DNA from: JAKAGZ01 sp964595355
GTDB lineage: Bacteria; Bacteroidota; Ignavibacteria; Ignavibacteriales; Ignavibacteriaceae
Length of the DNA: 14,284 nucleotides
NCBI GenBank assembly: GCA_964595355.1
Contig: CAZQQD010000078.1
Coordinates: forward strand, 1-14,284
Direction of reading: 5' to 3'
Positions 1 through 7,766 of this stretch are shown one piece after another. The notes under the pieces are model-generated. The model saw nothing but the letters and a program-made list of their open reading frames with translations. It did not search any database and was not told the DNA's origin. Every line of letters starts with the position of its first letter. Position 1 is the stretch's first letter. A program made the translations under genes and the position numbers.

Positions 1-1548
1 AGGTTGTAATAAATTTAACTGTGCGGTGTCGTTCCACGGCATGCTTGTTCCGTCATTCCCGTGATAAATATATTTTACATCACCCGTTAGATTATCTCTT
101 CTTTGAAATACTACAGCTGCGTCTTCGCGTGAATAATATTTGTCTTCGATCCTTACATCGAAGCGGGGATCATCTGAAAGATTGGGCCCGTTGAAAGTAT
201 AATTCGGAAATGGTGGGTATTCGGATTGTATGAAGTAATCAGGATTCTCAATCATCCATTTGGAAAAAATTCCCATGTGATTAGGGACCATATCGCTTGA
301 AAGACGAATTCCTCTCTGCCATGCTCTGTATTTAAGGTTTTCGAAGGCTCCTTCGCCGCCAAGTTCGTGAGCAATAACATAATCGAAAAGTGAATATGCA
401 GAGGAAGCTGCTTCAGGATTGCCGGTCATTTGTTTTATTTTTTTTGATGCGCTGCTTCGTTCCCAGAGGCCGATTAACCAGAGCGCTGTGAAGTTCCATC
501 TGGCCAGATCGTTCAACTCTTCATCCGGAATCTGATCAAGCCTTGTTATTGATCTTTGATATTTTTTTGAAAGCTGATCGAGCCATACAAAAACATTTTT
601 CGCGATCATTACAACCTTTGGCATCCAGTCAATGTCGGTTGTGAAGTGTTCATATTCAGCATAATAGTACCGGCTTTCATCTTCTGTTAAGATTTGACCG
701 GCCCTCATTTTTTCTCTGAGTCTTCTCAAATATTCTGCATCGTAGTCAGGCACAGGAGGAGTACCTTTGTGGAAGCCGCCTATATGAAATAGTCTTGCAT
801 CTTCTGCAAAAAGGTCTTTGCTTCTCAACAGTCTGTCATCAAAAACGGATTTTATATAAATGCCCCAGTTCTTTTTGATGAATTCAAGTTGGCCCTGAAG
901 ATCGTAAGGATTGGACTCGATTGGTTTTTTAAGAAATTGTACCAAAGATAAATTTTCCGGTCTTAGTAGTTTCTCTTTTTCAAAGAATTTATTTGTACTG
1001 CTAATTAACTTTGAGTAATCTGTTTGTTCTTCGAGCTGGGTATCATCATAAAGTTCTCTCAGGTTTTCTGCGGCCGGATTACTATTCCCGATATTTAATA
1101 ATAATAGTTCTTCTAAAATTATTTCCTTGTTAGGCTTGTTGTCAGTTAATCCGTTCAGAAACAAATCTGCAGAAATAATTCCGGAGTAAACATCCTGGGG
1201 TGGGAAATCTGTTACGAAACAAAGCAATATCTTTTCTAATTCTTTTTCGCCTAATTCTGAAGTTAGCTGGTTTACTGCCCGCTCAAAGACATTTTTATTT
1301 TCAGTTTCTTCATATACTCTTATCACGTAATGAAATATTTCGTGCTGCAGACCGGCACCATAAATTACACCCGGCGTAATGAAATCTTTCGACTTTTTTA
1401 TTCTTCTTTCTGAATTAATTTTTTCAGCAAGGCTTCTTGCCTGTCTGAAGTCCGCAATTATCAGGTCTCCATTGATGGTAAAAAGCGAGCTGTCTATTTC
1501 ATATTTTTTACGTGATTCTTTTGTAACCTGAAAGTCGAATCGCGGCAT
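1..1548 (-). CDS. GH13 alpha-amylase-family glycoside hydrolase, N-terminal 516 residues (cut by the window edge)
   Basis: The frame is open from an ATG at 1548 down to base 1, with no stop in the 516 codons, so the C-terminal part lies outside the window. Roughly the first 340 residues resemble no module I can name. After them comes a barrel-like segment: FTALWLIGLWERS at residues 353-365 (strand beta-2 region), then RGIRLSSDMVPNHMG, whose DMVPNH at 419-424 matches GH13 conserved region I (DxVxNH). MPWNDTAQLN at 503-512 resembles the substrate-side loop of alpha-amylase-like enzymes. The catalytic Asp, Glu and Asp of regions II-IV should lie beyond the edge and cannot be checked. The family acts on alpha-glucans such as glycogen, starch or trehalose-type substrates; the exact substrate is unknown. 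No signal peptide is visible (MPRFDFQVTK), so it is probably cytoplasmic. No clear Shine-Dalgarno sequence precedes the ATG. Confidence 0.85.
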   Translation of the reverse strand, partial: MPRFDFQVTKESRKKYEIDSSLFTINGDLIIADFRQARSLAEKINSERRIKKSKDFITPGVIYGAGLQHEIFHYVIRVYEETENKNVFERAVNQLTSELGEKELEKILLCFVTDFPPQDVYSGIISADLFLNGLTDNKPNKEIILEELLLLNIGNSNPAAENLRELYDDTQLEEQTDYSKLISSTNKFFEKEKLLRPENLSLVQFLKKPIESNPYDLQGQLEFIKKNWGIYIKSVFDDRLLRSKDLFAEDARLFHIGGFHKGTPPVPDYDAEYLRRLREKMRAGQILTEDESRYYYAEYEHFTTDIDWMPKVVMIAKNVFVWLDQLSKKYQRSITRLDQIPDEELNDLARWNFTALWLIGLWERSSASKKIKQMTGNPEAASSAYSLFDYVIAHELGGEGAFENLKYRAWQRGIRLSSDMVPNHMGIFSKWMIENPDYFIQSEYPPFPNYTFNGPNLSDDPRFDVRIEDKYYSREDAAVVFQRRDNLTGDVKYIYHGNDGTSMPWNDTAQLNLLQP

Positions 1549-1707
1549 ATTAAATAAAATTAATTTTGTGAGATGTTATAATATAACAAATCTTTGATCA
1601 AAGTTTTTACGGGGCTGTTACAGTAAAAATGTGGGTTTAACTGTTACTTTGATAAATTACTGATTTCGTAAAAAATACCGGACTAACTATTTTGTTAACA
1701 CTTCTGC

Positions 1708-1736
1708 AGGCGGTGTTTCCCGCTTTAATTATTTTT
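1708..1736 (+). terminator. Possible intrinsic terminator, orphan
   Basis: AGGCGG (1708-1713) can pair with CCGCTT (1720-1725) through six pairs, one of them G-U, around a 6-nt loop. It is followed on the plus strand by TAATTATTTTT. The stem is short and no plus-strand gene ends just upstream, so it may be left from a lost gene or be fortuitous. Confidence 0.3.
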
Positions 1737-1764
1737 GAAAGTCAATAATTTAATATTCCCATTC

Positions 1765-1896
1765 TCAGTCTTTTGTTTGATCATTAGTTTTACCCGGGTA
1801 TTGTGGAAACATTTCACGCCGCCAGCGCCAGTCGTGACCGACTCCCGGGCGAATATCCAGCAAGTTTGGAACTCCATTAATATCAGAATTTTCTGA
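1765..1896 (-). pseudogene. Possible gene remnant: 43-residue open frame without a start codon
   Basis: The minus strand between a stop at 1897-1899 and a stop at 1765-1767 reads 43 residues that look like real protein, for example DINGVPNLLDIRPG followed by VGHDWRWRREMFPQYPGK. There is no ATG before residue 29. The core is clearly richer in G and C than the flanking DNA and contains two CCCGGG sites (1793-1798 and 1844-1849) plus a 5-bp stem with a 4-nt loop (1830-1843). I do not recognise the family. It could be the decayed C-terminus of a lost gene or a chance frame; an ATG-initiated frame over the same bases (1725-1916) looks less protein-like. Confidence 0.25.
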
Positions 1897-2026
1897 TTAT
1901 AATCGGTTAATAACATTTAGCAATTTTTTCTGCTATATTGGTTTGAATTATAAAACTAAGCTGATATTGTTTTAATTGAAATTGTTTTGGTATTGAGGTA
2001 TTTTTAAATCTTAATCTGAATTTGCT

Positions 2027-4663
2027 ATGAATCAAACCCCATTAATGGCTCAATACAACAGGATAAAATCTGCAAATCCTGATACTATACTATTATTCAG
2101 GATGGGAGATTTTTTCGAAACTTTTGATGAAGATGCGAAAATAACATCAAAAGTTTTGGGAATAACTTTAACAAAAAGAGCCAACGGTGCTGCTGAAGAT
2201 GTTCCACTTGCGGGGTTTCCTCACCATGCAATAGATACTTACCTCCCAAAACTCGTACGTGCGGGCTACCGTGTTGCTGTTTGCGAACAGGTTGAAAACC
2301 CGAAATTTGCAAAGGGCATTGTAAAAAGAGAAGTAATAGAAGTTGTGACTCCGGGAGTAAATTTTTCGGATAAAATTCTCGATCATAAAAAGAATAATTA
2401 TTTAATGGCAGTTTGTGTTAAGCCGGCATCACATTCCGATAAAGAAAATATTGCCGGAATTTCCTTTTGCGATATTTCAACCGGGGAATTTTATACCTTT
2501 GAAGTTCCTGCTAATCAGTTGTCTCAACAAATCGAGTCGATATCTCCCTCAGAAATTCTTGTACAGAAGAAAGACAAGGATATTTTCATAAGACTTATTC
2601 AGAAAATAAACCCGGACATAAGGATAACAAAATTAGATGACTGGATATTTAACTTTGAATATGCCAAAGAAATGCTTGTGATGCAGTTTAAAACTGTAAC
2701 TTTGAAAGGTTTTGGAATAGATCATTTTATGACAGGGATAATTTCCTGTGGAGCAATCCTGAACTACCTGCAGGAAACACAAAAAGCTAATCTTTCACAT
2801 CTGAACAAAGTTTCCGCTTACAATCCTTCCGAGTATATGATACTCGATCACTCTACCAAAAGGAACCTTGAGATCACATACTCGATGCAGGATGGCAGCA
2901 GAGAAGGTTCACTGATTTCTATTCTCGATAAAACCGAAACAGCAATGGGTGGAAGGTTGCTGAAGAAATGGATATCGGCGCCGTTAAAAAACCTTGAATT
3001 GATTTTGAAAAGACAGGAAAGCGTTGAAGAGCTTTTTCAGGATAAGAATCTAAGGAAGAAATTAATTAGTGAACTGAAAGAGATTGGTGATCTCGAAAGA
3101 CTGATCTCTAAAGTATGCACCGGCAGAGCAAATCCTCGTGAAATTATCTATTTAAAAACTTCTCTGAAGAAAGTTCCGTCCGTCAAAGGATTACTTAAAG
3201 ATGCAAAAGTAAAAACACTCAGGCAGATCGACGATGGATTAAATTCTCTTGAAAAAACAGTTGCTAAAATTGAAAGTGCAATAATTGATTCACCGCCTTT
3301 AAGTATTTCGGACGGCGGAATAATTAAAAGCGGATTTAGTCCGGAACTGGATGAGCTGAGAGATATTTCAATTCATGGAAAAGACTGGATTGCCAATCTT
3401 CAGAAAGATGAAAGAGAAAGAACAGGAATTTCTTCACTCAAAGTTAGCTTCAATAAAGTCTTTGGTTATTATATTGAGATCAGCAATGCGCACAAAGAAA
3501 AAGTTCCTGAAAATTACATACGCAAACAAACCCTGGTTAATTCTGAAAGGTTTATTACTCCTGAATTGAAAACTTATGAAGACAAAATTCTGAATGCAGA
3601 AGAAAAAATTTATGAACTTGAGTCACAGCTTTTCAATGAGATAAGAATAATAGTTGGCGCTGAAGCAGAAGCAATTCAAAATAATGCAAGACTTACCGCA
3701 ATGCTCGATTGTTTTCTCTCATTTGCTGAATGTGCTACAGAATACAATTACGTAAAACCTGAATTGAGTGAAGATGATAAAATTGAAATAACTGAAGGCA
3801 GGCATCCTGTTGTTGAAAGAATTCTTCCACCGGGCGAAAAATTCACGCCCAACACCTCAAAACTCGACAACTCAAACGAGCAGATAATTTTGCTGACAGG
3901 TCCGAATATGGCAGGAAAATCTGTTTATCTCAGGCAGGTTGGATTAATCGTTCTGCTTGCACAGATAGGTTCATTTGTTCCTGCAAAAGGAGCCAAAATA
4001 GGCCTGGTTGACAGGATTTTTACCCGCGTCGGAGCCAGCGATAACATTACTGCGGGTGAAAGCACCTTTCTTGTGGAGATGCAGGAAGCGGCAAATATTT
4101 TGAATAACGCTACTTCAAAAAGTTTAATTTTGTTAGATGAAATCGGTCGGGGTACCAGCACATTTGATGGAATTTCGATTGCGTGGGCAATTACGGAATA
4201 CCTGCACGAAAATCCGGCTGTTTCGGCGAAAACTCTTTTTGCTACTCACTACCACGAATTAAATGAAATGGCAGAGCTTTTTCCGAAGATTAAAAATTAC
4301 AAAGTGGAAGTTCGTGAATATGATGACAAAGTTATCTTTTTGCATAAAGTAAACCCCGGCAGGGCAGATCATAGTTATGGAATCCAGGTTGCGCAAATGG
4401 CAGGTCTCCCGGTTTTTGTTACGAACCGTGCAAAGGAGATTCTGCAAAATCTCGAAGGGAAAGAACTTACACCATATGAAATTAAAAAAGAAAAGATGGA
4501 AAAATTAAAAAGGGATGACGAAAGCCAGATCAATCTTTTTGAAATTAAGGATGACAAATTACGAACAGAGATTAGTGATATCGAGGTCAATAACCTGACC
4601 CCGGTTGAAGCGCTGAATAAATTAAATGAATTAAAGAAGAAAGTTAAAGAGAGTGAAACATAA
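2027..4663 (+). CDS. mutS: DNA mismatch repair protein MutS
   Basis: This protein recognises base mismatches and small loops and starts methyl-independent or MutL-dependent repair as an ATP-driven dimer. Its 878 residues are close to the usual MutS1 length (about 850). The N-terminal mismatch-binding domain carries RMGDFFETF at residues 25-33; F29-F30-E31 corresponds to the Phe-X-Glu motif that stacks on the mismatch. Connector, lever and clamp regions fill the middle. The ATPase domain has the Walker A GPNMAGKS at 625-632, the Walker B LLDEIGRGTST with D704-E705, and FATHYHEL at 738-745, followed by YGIQVAQMAGLP. The lever and clamp domains are present, so this is MutS1 rather than MutS2, and no Smr domain is seen. 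The tail (TPVEALNKLNELKKK) resembles the C-terminal dimerisation helix. The ATG lacks a strong Shine-Dalgarno sequence. It appears to lead a transcript with the two genes that follow. mutL is not in the window. Confidence 0.98.
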   Translation: MNQTPLMAQYNRIKSANPDTILLFRMGDFFETFDEDAKITSKVLGITLTKRANGAAEDVPLAGFPHHAIDTYLPKLVRAGYRVAVCEQVENPKFAKGIVKREVIEVVTPGVNFSDKILDHKKNNYLMAVCVKPASHSDKENIAGISFCDISTGEFYTFEVPANQLSQQIESISPSEILVQKKDKDIFIRLIQKINPDIRITKLDDWIFNFEYAKEMLVMQFKTVTLKGFGIDHFMTGIISCGAILNYLQETQKANLSHLNKVSAYNPSEYMILDHSTKRNLEITYSMQDGSREGSLISILDKTETAMGGRLLKKWISAPLKNLELILKRQESVEELFQDKNLRKKLISELKEIGDLERLISKVCTGRANPREIIYLKTSLKKVPSVKGLLKDAKVKTLRQIDDGLNSLEKTVAKIESAIIDSPPLSISDGGIIKSGFSPELDELRDISIHGKDWIANLQKDERERTGISSLKVSFNKVFGYYIEISNAHKEKVPENYIRKQTLVNSERFITPELKTYEDKILNAEEKIYELESQLFNEIRIIVGAEAEAIQNNARLTAMLDCFLSFAECATEYNYVKPELSEDDKIEITEGRHPVVERILPPGEKFTPNTSKLDNSNEQIILLTGPNMAGKSVYLRQVGLIVLLAQIGSFVPAKGAKIGLVDRIFTRVGASDNITAGESTFLVEMQEAANILNNATSKSLILLDEIGRGTSTFDGISIAWAITEYLHENPAVSAKTLFATHYHELNEMAELFPKIKNYKVEVREYDDKVIFLHKVNPGRADHSYGIQVAQMAGLPVFVTNRAKEILQNLEGKELTPYEIKKEKMEKLKRDDESQINLFEIKDDKLRTEISDIEVNNLTPVEALNKLNELKKKVKESET

Positions 4664-4666
4664 AAT

Positions 4667-5308
4667 ATGACACATAATAATTCAAATATTAAAATTTATA
4701 TAATTCTTATTTTTTTATTTTTAGTTCCTGTAATTTTGAACTCCTGTTCAAAGGAAGCAACGCCCGATCATAGTAAATATATTGAGGAAGTTGAAAAATT
4801 CAGGAAAGAAAAAGATGACTATATGAAAAATGATCCCGGTTCTCCCTTCAACCAGGATTCGCTGGCAGAATTTCATCCTTTGAAATATTATAAAGTAAAT
4901 CCTGATTATGTGTTTAAAAGTAAGTTGTACGAATATCCGCAAAAAGATACGGTAAAAATATTCGGTACAAAGGGCGAAGAAAGAAAAGCACTCAGGTTTG
5001 GATATGTAAATATCAATTATAAAAATAAAACTTATAAAGTAAATGTTTATAAAGGCTGGACTAAAGACAACCAGGAATATTATTCAATCTGGTTCACTGA
5101 TGAAACGACAGGCAAGGAAACCTACAACGTTGGGCGTTATATCGACTTTTATTTGGATCGTAATCCTGACGGTTTATACACAATAGATTTTAATTTAGCT
5201 TACAATCCTTATTGTGCTTACAGTTCAATATATTCGTGTGCCATTCCAAGAAAGGAAGATCATATTAATTTTGCAGTAGAAGCCGGAGAGAAGAAATTCC
5301 ATAACTAA
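4667..5308 (+). CDS. DUF1684-family lipoprotein
   Basis: The ATG lies 3 nt after the mutS stop, so the two genes are very likely translated from one message. The 213-residue product begins with a polar segment, a hydrophobic stretch (about residues 8-25) and the lipobox-like LNSC with Cys27, which suggests export and lipid anchoring. The mature part has the DUF1684 pattern: SPFNQDSLAEFHPLKYYKVN, FVYG-like strands, then TGKETYNVGRYIDFY and DFNLAYNPYCAYSSIYSC near the C-terminus, ending with an AGEK segment. The family is widespread in Bacteroidota and other bacteria, and its biochemical role is not established. The conserved NPxCAYS block with two cysteines is the most family-specific part. 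Co-transcription with mutS says nothing clear about function. Confidence 0.88.
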   Translation: MTHNNSNIKIYIILIFLFLVPVILNSCSKEATPDHSKYIEEVEKFRKEKDDYMKNDPGSPFNQDSLAEFHPLKYYKVNPDYVFKSKLYEYPQKDTVKIFGTKGEERKALRFGYVNINYKNKTYKVNVYKGWTKDNQEYYSIWFTDETTGKETYNVGRYIDFYLDRNPDGLYTIDFNLAYNPYCAYSSIYSCAIPRKEDHINFAVEAGEKKFHN

Positions 5309-5313
5309 TTTTA

Positions 5314-5320
5314 GCGGAGA
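5314..5320 (+). promoter_or_regulatory. Ribosome binding site deciding the GTG start of aroF
   Basis: GCGGAGA lies 5 nt before the GTG at 5326. The following residues (VVVLEKNVSQEQLENII) align with the usual N-terminus of type I-beta DAHP synthases, so GTG is the likely start. Confidence 0.6.
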
Positions 5321-5325
5321 TAATT

Positions 5326-6339
5326 GTGGTAGTAGTACTTGAAAAAAATGTTAGCCAGGAACAATTAGAAAATATTATTAAACACCTTGAAGAATATAAT
5401 TTTAATGTTCATAAATCTACAGGTGAGGAACAAATTGTGCTTGGTGCTATTGGTGTACGACCGGATTTTGATACAAGAAAAATAAAAATTCTGGAAGGTG
5501 TTGCAGAAGTTTACCGGATCACCGAACCATTTAAACTTGCAAGCAGAAACTATCATAAGGAAAATACCGAGATAAAAATAAAAGATGTCGTAATTGGTGG
5601 AAACGAAGTTATAATTATGGCAGGACCCTGTTCGGTTGAAAATGAAGAGCAGATATTTACAATTGCTGAGATGGTTTCCAAAGCAGGTGCAAAAATTTTA
5701 AGAGGTGGTGCATTCAAACCCCGAACTTCACCCTATTCCTTCCAGGGACTTGGAGAGGAAGGATTAAAACTTATGCGGAATGCAGCCGATAAATTCGGTC
5801 TGCTGGTTATTACAGAAGTGATGGAATCGAGCAACATTGACCTGATTGAAAAATATGCCGATATATTCCAGGTTGGCGCAAGAAATATGCAGAATTTCCC
5901 TCTGCTACGTGATCTAGGAAAAACAACAAAACCGATAATGCTGAAGAGGGGATTGTCAGCAACTGTGGAAGATCTTTTAATGTCTGCCGAATATATTCTT
6001 TCAAGCGGAAATGAGGAAGTAATTCTTTGTGAAAGAGGGATAAGGACTTTTGAAACTTATACACGCAACACGTTCGACCTTTCTGCAATTCCTGTGATAC
6101 ACAAACGAAGTCACTTGCCTATAATTGCTGATCCCTCGCACGCGACCGGTTTACGCGATAAAGTGCTGCCTATGGCACGTGCCGCCGTTGCAGCAGGAGC
6201 TGACGGACTGATGGTCGAGGTACATCACGAACCCGAAAAAGCTTTATCAGATGGCCCGCAGGCTTTATTACCGGGACAGTTTGCTGAATTAATGGAACAG
6301 GTAAAAGCAATTGCTGAAGTGATTGGAAGGAAGATGTAA
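5326..6339 (+). CDS. aroF: 3-deoxy-7-phosphoheptulonate (DAHP) synthase, type I-beta
   Basis: This enzyme condenses phosphoenolpyruvate with erythrose 4-phosphate in the first step of the shikimate pathway. The 337-residue product matches the Thermotoga-type enzyme in layout and length. Residues 1 to about 70 form a ferredoxin-like/ACT-type domain, which in characterised relatives mediates feedback inhibition by tyrosine or phenylalanine. The barrel follows, with MAGPCSVEN (metal-ligand Cys102), GGAFKPRTSPYSFQGLG, ARNMQNFPLL, LKRGLSATVEDLLMSAEYI, CERGIRTFETYTRNTFD, and SHLPIIADPSHATG near the C-terminus. No chorismate mutase domain is fused. The start is GTG with a good Shine-Dalgarno sequence. 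The gene begins 17 nt after the DUF1684 gene and is probably co-transcribed with mutS. It ends only 4 bp from the stop of the convergent gene, leaving no room for a separate terminator. Feedback control here is inferred from the domain, not shown. Confidence 0.96.
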   Translation: MVVVLEKNVSQEQLENIIKHLEEYNFNVHKSTGEEQIVLGAIGVRPDFDTRKIKILEGVAEVYRITEPFKLASRNYHKENTEIKIKDVVIGGNEVIIMAGPCSVENEEQIFTIAEMVSKAGAKILRGGAFKPRTSPYSFQGLGEEGLKLMRNAADKFGLLVITEVMESSNIDLIEKYADIFQVGARNMQNFPLLRDLGKTTKPIMLKRGLSATVEDLLMSAEYILSSGNEEVILCERGIRTFETYTRNTFDLSAIPVIHKRSHLPIIADPSHATGLRDKVLPMARAAVAAGADGLMVEVHHEPEKALSDGPQALLPGQFAELMEQVKAIAEVIGRKM

Positions 6340-6343
6340 AAAG

Positions 6344-6844
6344 TTAGAAAGCAATTCCAAGACTTAAACCACCGTACAGTTGAAATTTAGAGTTTACCGG
6401 ATTATAAAAGGGAGTGAAAGAAACTTTTAAAAGAAACCAATTAAATTTCTTTTTATATCCAATAACCGATGTTATTAAAATGCCACTCGATTTGGATGCA
6501 AATATCTTGTCATTTCTGTACCCCAGATGAAAATTATATGAAACTATTCCAATTCCTAGTTCCCATGGCAGCTCAAAGTTATAGTTAAATAGTAATGGAA
6601 TGTATGTACTTTTAAAAATATCATTGCCCCACCCCACACGAAAGCTCAAATTATCAGAAATATATCTTTCATAGTTAATAGACAGACCTAAACCATTGCC
6701 GGCTATCTCTATAAATAATAGGTTATTCTTAACAGAGTTTTTTATTTGTTCGGTGGAATCTGTAATAGCCGGATAGTTTGGTGATGTGTATGTTAATAAT
6801 GAGCTACTTGCTATGATTAAAAATATAGTAACAGTTTTTCTCAT
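6344..6844 (-). CDS. Small outer-membrane beta-barrel-like protein (first of two tandem paralogs)
   Basis: I do not recognise a named family. From the ATG at 6844 the product is 166 residues with an N-terminal signal peptide (MRKTVTIFLIIASSSLLTY). It then has alternating hydrophobic/polar strands and ends in GGLSLGIAF; a terminal Phe is typical of outer-membrane barrels. A GTG 12 nt upstream (6856) would extend it by four residues, but GTGGGG, which contains that GTG, sits at Shine-Dalgarno distance from the ATG, so I prefer the ATG. It is clearly related to the next upstream gene (7343-6879): both share FIEI-GN, an NY-R-LS-R-G stretch, a PL--NY-F segment, SFTPFY and GG-S-G--F at the end. The 34-bp spacing suggests one transcript starting before 7766. 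The role is unknown; a pore or structural envelope protein is possible. Confidence 0.75.
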   Translation of the reverse strand: MRKTVTIFLIIASSSLLTYTSPNYPAITDSTEQIKNSVKNNLLFIEIAGNGLGLSINYERYISDNLSFRVGWGNDIFKSTYIPLLFNYNFELPWELGIGIVSYNFHLGYRNDKIFASKSSGILITSVIGYKKKFNWFLLKVSFTPFYNPVNSKFQLYGGLSLGIAF

Positions 6845-6878
6845 ATTAAACCCCACTGATATTTATTTTTTATTACCA

Positions 6879-7343
6879 TTAAAAACAAAAACCAAAACTA
6901 AAACCTCCAAATGGAATGAATTCTTGATCGTAATAAAAAGGAGTAAAGGAAACACTTGCATTTATCCCGCTTTTGGTTTGCAAACAATAACTAATAACAC
7001 CTGTAAATATCTTACCCTCAGCAGTTCTTTCACCAAGCTTCCCAAAATTTAAAGAGGATGAAAAAAAAGTAGCGCCTAAGCCTGCTTCCAGATAATTGTT
7101 GCCCATGTAAAAGCGATAGTTCATAATAAGCGGTACGGATGTAATTAATTTTGAATCTGAAGGAAATAACATTATGCCTGCTCTTGCACTAAGATTTGTC
7201 CATACAACCCTGTCATAGTTTAAAGAATAGGCACCAGCATTACCAAATATTTCAATAAAAATGTTATTTGATTTTCGTATTTGAGCTGAGGATGTAGATA
7301 TTGAAATAAATATAAAAACAAATAATAATATTATTTTTTTCAT
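6879..7343 (-). CDS. Small outer-membrane beta-barrel-like protein (second tandem paralog)
   Basis: The 154-residue product has a clear signal peptide (MKKIILLFVFIFISIS, with probable cleavage after SSA). The mature protein of about 130 residues is made of short amphipathic strands, ending in GGFSFGFCF with a terminal Phe. A strong Shine-Dalgarno sequence (AGAGGAGAT) lies 4 nt before the ATG at 7343. It aligns along nearly its whole mature length with the product of 6844-6344, so the pair looks like an old duplication with strong divergence. I cannot assign a family; an eight-stranded barrel of the OmpX/OmpW-like size class would fit, but that is inference from length and strand pattern. It lies 33 nt downstream of the lipoprotein gene, on the same strand. 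Confidence 0.78.
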   Translation of the reverse strand: MKKIILLFVFIFISISTSSAQIRKSNNIFIEIFGNAGAYSLNYDRVVWTNLSARAGIMLFPSDSKLITSVPLIMNYRFYMGNNYLEAGLGATFFSSSLNFGKLGERTAEGKIFTGVISYCLQTKSGINASVSFTPFYYDQEFIPFGGFSFGFCF

Positions 7344-7376
7344 TTTATCTCCTCTGAATTTGTAAATAGTGTGTGT

Positions 7377-7766
7377 TTATTTGATGAAATGAAAACCTTG
7401 AAAATTTATTTCTAACGTATCATTTGGAGTATTAATACTCAACGAATCCTTTAAATCTAAAGAAGGATTCCCATAACCTTCTCCTCCAAATATTTTAAAT
7501 AGTATGAAACCATCTTTATTTGTTGGATAAACCACAAAATATCCATTATCAAGACCTGTATCTCTCAAGTTGTCTAATGTATAGGGGTAAGTTGTGGTTG
7601 AATCCAAATATAGGTTATCAATCCTAAGTTTTGACAGATTTGTTTCAGCTGTGATTTTACGGCTATATATGTACTCATTATTTTCCTCACCAAAATGACA
7701 TCCGTTGAAAGTTATTATTAAGATTGGAAAGATTAGTATTGATGACAATAATATTATTTTTTTCAT
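7377..7766 (-). CDS. Small lipoprotein of unknown function
   Basis: The 129-residue product starts with a lipoprotein signal peptide (MKKIILLSSILIFPILIITF) followed by NGC with Cys23 as the probable lipidation site. The mature part is polar, beta-rich and contains no motif I recognise; GGEGYGNPSLDLKDS and DTLEINFQGFHF are its most distinctive segments. An AGG at Shine-Dalgarno distance precedes the ATG. It is first in a minus-strand set of three exported proteins (this lipoprotein, then the two small barrels), spaced 33 and 34 nt apart. A barrel plus lipoprotein partnership at the outer membrane is conceivable but unsupported beyond adjacency. Confidence 0.75.
   Translation of the reverse strand: MKKIILLSSILIFPILIITFNGCHFGEENNEYIYSRKITAETNLSKLRIDNLYLDSTTTYPYTLDNLRDTGLDNGYFVVYPTNKDGFILFKIFGGEGYGNPSLDLKDSLSINTPNDTLEINFQGFHFIK

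Larger units (their letters stand above)
1549..2026. other. Divergent intergenic region between the GH13 gene and mutS
   Basis: This 478-bp gap must hold the promoters of two divergent genes. It contains the 12-bp palindrome CTTTGATCAAAG (1592-1603) and the dyad GTTATAATATAAC (1575-1587) just before the GH13 start, a hairpin followed by a T-rich tract (1708-1736), and a GC-rich island (about 1790-1860) with a protein-like open frame on the minus strand. Before mutS, TTGAAT (1943-1948) and TATTGT (1965-1970) are 16 bp apart and could be a weak sigma70-type promoter; this is only a guess. No tRNA or other RNA gene was recognised. Confidence 0.6.

Noticed and set aside
1790..1860. Possible tRNA or structured RNA in the GC-rich island
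   Set aside because: No T-arm consensus, acceptor stem or CCA-compatible end could be assembled; only a single 5-bp stem is present.
1725..1916. ATG-initiated 63-codon minus-strand frame before mutS
   Set aside because: Its composition is less protein-like than the alternative frame over the same bases, it has no ribosome binding site, and it runs through AT-rich noncoding-style sequence at both ends.
6340..6343. Search for a bidirectional terminator between aroF and the convergent gene
   Set aside because: Only 4 bp separate the stop codons, and no stem with a T-tract was seen at either gene end.
6845..6856. GTG start at 6856 for the first mini-barrel gene
   Set aside because: The ATG at 6844 is followed by a typical signal peptide and has a G-rich run at the right distance, so the four extra residues are unlikely.
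6786..7052. 88-codon plus-strand frame across the two mini-barrel genes
   Set aside because: It lies antisense to two genes with signal peptides and clear paralogy, and its lysine/threonine-rich translation is an artefact of AT-rich codons.
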